10,862 nt of DNA, from positions 1 through 10,862 of the forward strand of contig JAAYFA010000252.1 in NCBI GenBank assembly GCA_012728445.1, in the 5' to 3' direction. Positions 7,883 through 10,862 of this stretch are shown here, one piece after another. The position numbers and the translations under genes are program-made. The DNA comes from Clostridiales bacterium. GTDB lineage: Bacteria > Bacillota > Clostridia > Oscillospirales > Acutalibacteraceae. The notes beneath the pieces were generated by a model. The model searched no databases and had not been told where the DNA came from. It saw only the letters and a list, made by a program, of their open reading frames with translations. How positions within the stretch are numbered: position 1 is the first letter of the stretch; the number at the start of each line of letters is the position of its first letter.

Positions 7883-7890
7883 ATATTTGA

Positions 7891-7919
7891 TTGACAAGCC
7901 TTGATACTTATGGTAATAT
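7891..7919 (+). promoter_or_regulatory. Strong sigma-A promoter for the rplU-prp-rpmA operon
   Basis: TTGACA (7891-7896), a 17-base spacer and TAATAT (7914-7919) preceded by TGG (7911-7913), an extended -10. This is a consensus -35 and a one-mismatch -10. It predicts a start near 7926 and a 5' leader of roughly 95 bases before rplU. TTGAT-type half-sites surround it (see findings). Confidence 0.85.
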
Positions 7920-7938
7920 ATCAAATGCCGCATATTTC

Positions 7939-7983
7939 GGGCGACACCCCCTACGGGTGCCAAAAGCGAGCCAAGCTCCGCCC
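7939..7983 (+). ncRNA. Probable ribosomal protein L21 leader (cis-regulatory RNA)
   Basis: A compact three-way junction lies between the promoter and rplU. The closing stem pairs GGGCG (7939-7943) with CGCCC (7979-7983). Inside it are CACCC (7945-7949) with GGGTG (7955-7959) around a five-base loop, and GAGC (7968-7971) with GCTC (7975-7978) around CAA. All pairs are Watson-Crick. Firmicutes rplU transcripts are known to carry an L21 leader (Rfam RF00559) thought to bind L21 for feedback control. Position and shape fit, but I have not run a covariance search, so the family assignment is an inference. Confidence 0.6.
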
Positions 7984-8022
7984 TCAATAGCGAGTCTTTA
8001 AAAAAGGTAGGTTTTCAACTCT

Positions 8023-8334
8023 ATGTACGCAATTATCGAAACCGGCGGCAAGCAGTATAAGGTAGAAGCGGGCGATGCCCTCTATATCGAAAAGCTTGAC
8101 GTAACGCAAGACGACGAAGTAATCTTTGAAAAAGTTGTCGCTGTTGGCAAAGACGAAGGAATGACCGTTGGCACACCTTATGTCGAAGGGGCTACCGTCA
8201 CAGCAAAAGCCATCAAAAACGGCAAAGCAAAAAAAATCATTGTTTTCACCTACAAATCAAAGAAAAACCAAAAACGCAAAAAAGGCCACAGACAACCTTA
8301 CACCAAAGTTGAGATCACCGCGATTAACGCGTAA
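8023..8334 (+). CDS. rplU: Large-subunit ribosomal protein bL21
   Basis: bL21 is a 50S subunit protein that binds 23S rRNA. The 103-residue product matches the family over its full length. MYAIIETGGKQYKVEAGD is the classic N-terminus, and the basic loop KSKKNQKRKKGHRQPYTKVEI near the C-terminus makes rRNA contacts. It is the first gene of the rplU-prp-rpmA operon, transcribed from the promoter at 7891-7919 through a folded leader. AAGGTAGG (8004-8011) lies 11 bases before the ATG. Autoregulation by L21 through the leader is plausible but not shown. Confidence 0.98.
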   Translation: MYAIIETGGKQYKVEAGDALYIEKLDVTQDDEVIFEKVVAVGKDEGMTVGTPYVEGATVTAKAIKNGKAKKIIVFTYKSKKNQKRKKGHRQPYTKVEITAINA

Positions 8335-8340
8335 AAGCTT

Positions 8341-8667
8341 ATGGTAAAGGTCATCATATTCACAAACAGAGGTATTCTCAGGGGCTTCAGTATCAGCGGT
8401 CACGCAGGCTCCGCAGCTGCAGGCAAAGATATAGTTTGCGCGGCGGTCTCCTCAGCAGCGTATTTGGTTGCCAACACCATAACAGATGTTATCGGCATCA
8501 AGGCACAGCCCAAAGTTGACGAGGCTACGATGTGCTTGAAGCTTACAAAAGAGAAATCCATCAAAGCACAGGTTATTTTGAAGGGCTTCGCACTTCATAT
8601 CAAAGAACTTGAAAAAGCCCACCCAAAAAACATTAAAGTAATTTACGGAGGCGTCAAAAATGCTTAA
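8341..8667 (+). CDS. prp: Ribosomal-processing cysteine protease Prp (YsxB)
   Basis: Prp is a cysteine protease that removes the N-terminal extension of ribosomal protein L27, an essential step in Staphylococcus aureus. The 108-residue product has the two family hallmarks: the catalytic His in SISGHAG (H21) and the catalytic Cys in GKDIVCAAVSS (C33). It lies between rplU and rpmA, the standard Firmicutes position, and its last 8 bases overlap the start of rpmA. The ATG is only 6 bases after the rplU stop and has no clear Shine-Dalgarno sequence upstream, which suggests translation by coupling to rplU and a lower output than the ribosomal proteins. The extended L27 next door supplies the expected substrate. 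Confidence 0.94.
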   Translation: MVKVIIFTNRGILRGFSISGHAGSAAAGKDIVCAAVSSAAYLVANTITDVIGIKAQPKVDEATMCLKLTKEKSIKAQVILKGFALHIKELEKAHPKNIKVIYGGVKNA

Positions 8668-8944
8668 AATCAACATTCAGCTTTTTGCTCATAAAAAAGG
8701 AATGGGTTCCACCCGCAACGGTCGTGATTCTGCCGCTCAAAGACTCGGCGTTAAAAGGGCCGACGGTCAATTTGTGCTTGCCGGCAATGTTCTTGTCAGG
8801 CAACGCGGCACCAAAATGCATCCCGGCAACAATGTCGGCATCGGTTCAGACGATACGCTGTTCGCTCTTGTGGACGGCAAAGTAAAGTTTGAGCGCAAAG
8901 ACAAAGACCGCAAAAAGGTCAGCGTCTACGCAGTAGAGCAATAA
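8660..8944 (+). CDS. rpmA: Large-subunit ribosomal protein bL27, precursor with Prp-cleaved extension
   Basis: bL27 reaches into the peptidyl-transferase centre and helps place tRNA ends. The 94-residue product begins MLKINIQLF before AHKKGMGSTRNGRDS. The first nine residues match the Firmicutes extension that Prp removes, with cutting expected between F9 and A10; the exposed AHKKG end is the mature start seen in species without the extension. The core motifs (NILVRQRGT-like block, HPGNNVGIG, DDTLFALVDG) are intact. ACGGAGG (8645-8651) lies 8 bases before the ATG, inside the end of prp. A strong terminator follows directly. obg, which often follows rpmA in Firmicutes, is not here. Confidence 0.98.
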   Translation: MLKINIQLFAHKKGMGSTRNGRDSAAQRLGVKRADGQFVLAGNVLVRQRGTKMHPGNNVGIGSDDTLFALVDGKVKFERKDKDRKKVSVYAVEQ

Positions 8945-8951
8945 TAGCAAA

Positions 8952-8983
8952 CGGGCGGGTGAACAACCCGCCCGATATTTTTT
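8952..8983 (+). terminator. Intrinsic terminator of the rplU-prp-rpmA operon
   Basis: CGGGCGGGT (8952-8960) pairs perfectly with ACCCGCCCG (8966-8974) around a GAACA loop and is followed by ATATTTTTT. It starts 8 bases after the rpmA stop codon. The 9-bp GC-rich stem plus T-run is a textbook rho-independent terminator. Confidence 0.92.
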
Positions 8984-8990
8984 AACGATT

Positions 8991-9021
8991 AACCTGCCGG
9001 GCATTGCGCCCTTGGCAGGTT
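8991..9021. terminator. Second hairpin in the convergent gap, possible terminator for the opposite-strand gene
   Basis: AACCTGCC (8991-8998) pairs with GGCAGGTT (9014-9021), and inside it GGGC (8999-9002) pairs with GCCC (9008-9011); two T bases bulge on the right arm. It lies 9 bases past the stop of the minus-strand amidohydrolase gene and could end that transcript, although the minus-strand T-run is poor. On the plus strand TTTT ACTGTTT follows, so it could also back up the rpmA terminator. Confidence 0.55.
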
Positions 9022-9030
9022 TTACTGTTT

Positions 9031-10233
9031 CTAATCGCAAATGTCAAACAACTCTTTGGCATTGTCATGCATCATCCTCTTTGCGATATAAAGGGCATAG
9101 GGTAGATCAATCGCCCCATCTTCTATCATCCTCACTAGTGCGTTTGAGAGTGCATGCTCCATCGCCAGTAGGGCACCATAGCTGTCCTCCGCCATCCATG
9201 CGTCATCGCCCCAGGTTAGGCGGTGAGCGCCGGCAACCTCTAACGCTTCAATAATATACTGTGTCGCTGCGGTGGTGGAAAGGTAGGGGATCCAGCACGT
9301 GTCCGTGTAAACATTCTTGAACTGCATCAGCAGGGCAAAGGTGTCCGAAAGCCAGGGGAACCCGCCGTGTAAAAGGTGAAACGTGGTGTTGGGGTTGCGT
9401 TCAATCAGTGTGAGCAACTGCATCGGGTTTGTTCCGCGGCACTGCCCCATACCCGTGTGAATTTGTAGCGGAAGGCTGAAATCTGCCGCCGCCTCGGCAA
9501 TATGGAACATAACAACATCGCCAAAATCGAGGATCTCTTTTTCTGTCGCCTCTCTATTGTTAAAGGCCTTTGCCGCTTTGTCAATATCGGTATTTTCAAA
9601 GTTGAGCGGTCGCTCATAGGCAATAGCGACCTTGAGCGCCACACAGCCACTTTGCTTTTTAGCTTTTATAGCAAGCCGCATTTGTTCAAGATAGCCGGGC
9701 AAGCTATGTACGCTGTTTTCCTCGAAAAGTGAATAGGGGAAAAATCCGTTTGGTTCGGGCTTGTCTTTCAGATAGCCGGAAAAGAAGCCGTCACAACGGA
9801 AGGAAGGGGCAAACAATTCCGGGTGCCCGAGGTCATAACCGGGGACCGGTTGGCGGTCATTGATAATCTTATCAAACCGACAGTTTTTCTGCAGAATATC
9901 CAGATGCTGATTTTCATTTTTAGCATAGGCGGTTTTAATGGTCTCGTTCAGTAGCAAAGCTGTTTTGCCGGTGAAGGGTACGCCGTAAAGCTGTTCAAAG
10001 GCGTCGCAAATCCAGCGAACAAAGCTGTTGCAGCGGGTACGGTTTAAGAACTCGTCAACCGCCGCCGCGTCGTTGATATCCGGCGGTGTGTCCGCCCAGT
10101 TTGCATAGCTGTTTTGCAGAATACCGTTCAAATCCAAACCCCGGTACAATTCATCCGACAAATGATGATTATGCGATGATATCACACGCAGGGAGTTGAT
10201 GTATTCCAAAATTTCAACTGCTGTTTGCTTCAT
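9031..10233 (-). CDS. Amidohydrolase-superfamily (TIM-barrel) protein, substrate unknown
   Basis: This 400-residue protein looks like a member of the metal-dependent amidohydrolase superfamily, closest in feel to the amidohydro-related group (PF04909 type), with some resemblance to uronate isomerase. Candidate metal ligands in the usual order are H21 and H23 in SSHNHH (strand 1 HxH), K201 in VALKVAIAYERPL (which could be carboxylated or substrate-binding), H259 in LQIHTGMG, H286 or H289 in FHLLHGG, and D343 or D344 in TWGDDAW (strand 8). No signal peptide is visible, so it should be cytoplasmic. It is shorter than uronate isomerases (about 470 residues) and has no sugar-acid genes nearby. It is transcribed alone from its own promoter, with AAAGAGG 8 bases before the ATG. 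The superfamily is fairly sure; the reaction (hydrolase, decarboxylase or isomerase) is not. Confidence 0.8.
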   Translation of the reverse strand: MKQTAVEILEYINSLRVISSHNHHLSDELYRGLDLNGILQNSYANWADTPPDINDAAAVDEFLNRTRCNSFVRWICDAFEQLYGVPFTGKTALLLNETIKTAYAKNENQHLDILQKNCRFDKIINDRQPVPGYDLGHPELFAPSFRCDGFFSGYLKDKPEPNGFFPYSLFEENSVHSLPGYLEQMRLAIKAKKQSGCVALKVAIAYERPLNFENTDIDKAAKAFNNREATEKEILDFGDVVMFHIAEAAADFSLPLQIHTGMGQCRGTNPMQLLTLIERNPNTTFHLLHGGFPWLSDTFALLMQFKNVYTDTCWIPYLSTTAATQYIIEALEVAGAHRLTWGDDAWMAEDSYGALLAMEHALSNALVRMIEDGAIDLPYALYIAKRMMHDNAKELFDICD

Positions 10234-10265
10234 AAAATACCTCTTTCCAAAACCCGCTGTTAAAA

Positions 10266-10294
10266 ATTATACAGGGCGTCTGTAAAAAATGCAA
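10266..10294 (-). promoter_or_regulatory. Promoter of the amidohydrolase gene
   Basis: On the minus strand, TTGCAT (10294-10289), a 17-base spacer and a perfect TATAAT (10271-10266) lie 33 bases before the amidohydrolase start codon. The -35 matches consensus at only three of six bases. The predicted transcript start near 10259 leaves a short leader of about 25 bases. Confidence 0.7.
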
Positions 10295-10313
10295 CACCAC
10301 CGCCCCGAACAGC

Positions 10314-10349
10314 AAAAAAAGGCTCCGGTAAATCAAACGATTACCGGAG
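10314..10349 (-). terminator. Intrinsic terminator of the lipoprotein gene
   Basis: Read on the minus strand, CTCCGGTAA (10349-10341) pairs perfectly with TTACCGGAG (10331-10323) around a nine-base loop, followed after two C bases by seven T (10320-10314). It lies 27 bases after the lipoprotein stop codon and upstream of the amidohydrolase promoter, so the two minus-strand genes are separate transcripts. Confidence 0.9.
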
Positions 10350-10376
10350 TCTATACATGACAGATTTTTTGTCAGA

Positions 10377-10751
10377 CTATTTTGCTGTGGTGGAGACAGA
10401 CTCACGGATATAAGTAGCTGCGTTGCCTGTACTGAGATCGGTCAGGGTTAGTTTGTTTTCTTCAATCAGGTACTTGTATGTTTCGCTAATGCTCTTGTTA
10501 ATGACGGGGATGGTGCCGGTCAGAGTAACAGTTTCCTCTTTTTTATCCATGGTGTAAGTGCCGTTTACATTTCCAATAAGTACAGAAAACTTTACAGTGC
10601 CATCTTCAAAGAACTCATAGCCGATAATTCCTGCAGAATCTTTCCACTTGCCAATAATTTGCTTTTCCGGGTTTGCCATACAACCCGTGAAGGCCGTTAT
10701 GAACACTGCGCATACCAAGAGTACTGCCAAAACACTGATTAGTTTCTTCAT
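10377..10751 (-). CDS. Small predicted lipoprotein, DUF5640-like
   Basis: This 124-residue protein starts with a lipoprotein signal peptide: basic MKK, a hydrophobic stretch to about residue 20, then AFTGC with the lipidated cysteine at C24. Phe and Thr at -3 and -2 make the lipobox somewhat unusual. The mature part, about 100 residues, begins IIGKWKDSAGIIGYEFFEDGTVKF, the pattern of small beta-rich, lipocalin-like DUF5640 proteins (GxW, then F.DGTV), followed by alternating strands (GTYTMDKKEETVTLTG, YLIEENKLTLTD). It would be anchored on the outer face of the membrane by the Lgt encoded in this window. AAGGAG lies about 9 bases before the ATG, a promoter is visible upstream and a strong terminator downstream, so it is a one-gene transcript. 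Function unknown; the family name is from pattern recognition only. Confidence 0.85.
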   Translation of the reverse strand: MKKLISVLAVLLVCAVFITAFTGCMANPEKQIIGKWKDSAGIIGYEFFEDGTVKFSVLIGNVNGTYTMDKKEETVTLTGTIPVINKSISETYKYLIEENKLTLTDLSTGNAATYIRESVSTTAK

Positions 10752-10789
10752 TTAAAACACTCCTTAATAAAATATATTTGCTTGTAATC

Positions 10790-10818
10790 ATTATAAGTTA
10801 AATTTGAGGTATTGTACA
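10790..10818 (-). promoter_or_regulatory. Promoter of the lipoprotein gene
   Basis: On the minus strand, TGTACA (10818-10813, four of six matches to TTGACA), a 17-base spacer and a perfect TATAAT (10795-10790) lie 38 bases before the start codon. The expected transcript start is near 10783, giving a leader of about 32 bases with AAGGAG just ahead of the ATG. No further gene or structure was seen between 10819 and the window end. Confidence 0.7.
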
Positions 10819-10862
10819 GACTTATTTTTTTCTTTTATCTACTTGTCATCAATCCTCGGCAA

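Noticed and set aside
10358..10374. TGACA/TGTCA inverted repeat just after the lipoprotein stop codon
   Set aside because: It is a 5-bp stem with a 7-base loop and no T-run on the correct side; the strong terminator at 10314-10349 explains termination.
1..10862. CRISPR arrays, tRNA or rRNA genes, insertion sequences, phage or defence genes
   Set aside because: Looked for on both strands; no regularly spaced repeats, tRNA cloverleaf, transposase motifs or defence-like proteins were seen.

Overview
The window reads as a chromosomal housekeeping region of a low-to-mid GC Firmicute, most likely a member of the class Clostridia (an Oscillospirales/Ruminococcaceae-type organism is plausible but not proven). 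The reasons are strong AGGAGG-type ribosome binding sites, the lon-engB pairing, a YmfF/YmfH-type pair of M16 peptidases next to lgt and folD, and an rplU-prp-rpmA cluster in which L27 carries the N-terminal extension that the Prp protease removes in Firmicutes and relatives. No phage genes, transposons, CRISPR arrays, tRNA or rRNA were seen.

Positions 2-7882 hold a run of same-strand genes with short gaps or overlaps: the C-terminal part of lon, then engB (ribosome assembly GTPase), lysA (last step of lysine synthesis), an M16 peptidase-fold pair (the first without a zinc site, the second with one, overlapping by 11 bases), lgt (lipoprotein lipidation), folD (one-carbon metabolism) and a small PspC-domain membrane protein. 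From engB on, spacing is 2, 25, -11, 40, 19 and 32 bases, so this looks like one mixed-function operon. The lon-engB gap is a little longer and folds into two hairpins.

Positions 7883-8983 hold a separate, well-marked ribosomal protein operon. A near-consensus sigma-A promoter (TTGACA, 17 bases, extended TAATAT) is followed by a compact three-way-junction leader that resembles the Firmicutes L21 leader, then rplU, prp and rpmA, and a strong intrinsic terminator. Prp and L27 work together: Prp should cut the L27 precursor after its ninth residue.

Positions 8984-10862 are on the opposite strand: a 400-residue amidohydrolase-superfamily protein of unknown substrate and a 124-residue predicted lipoprotein (DUF5640-like). 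Each has its own promoter, and a clean terminator separates them. The lipoprotein would be a substrate for the Lgt encoded in the same window.

Most of the window is conserved and ordinary, and I see no convincing new multi-gene system. The points most worth a second look are the charged C-terminal tail on Lgt, the folded lon-engB spacer, the rplU leader with its surrounding TTGAT half-sites, the M16 pair without visible EF-P modification genes, and the orphan amidohydrolase.
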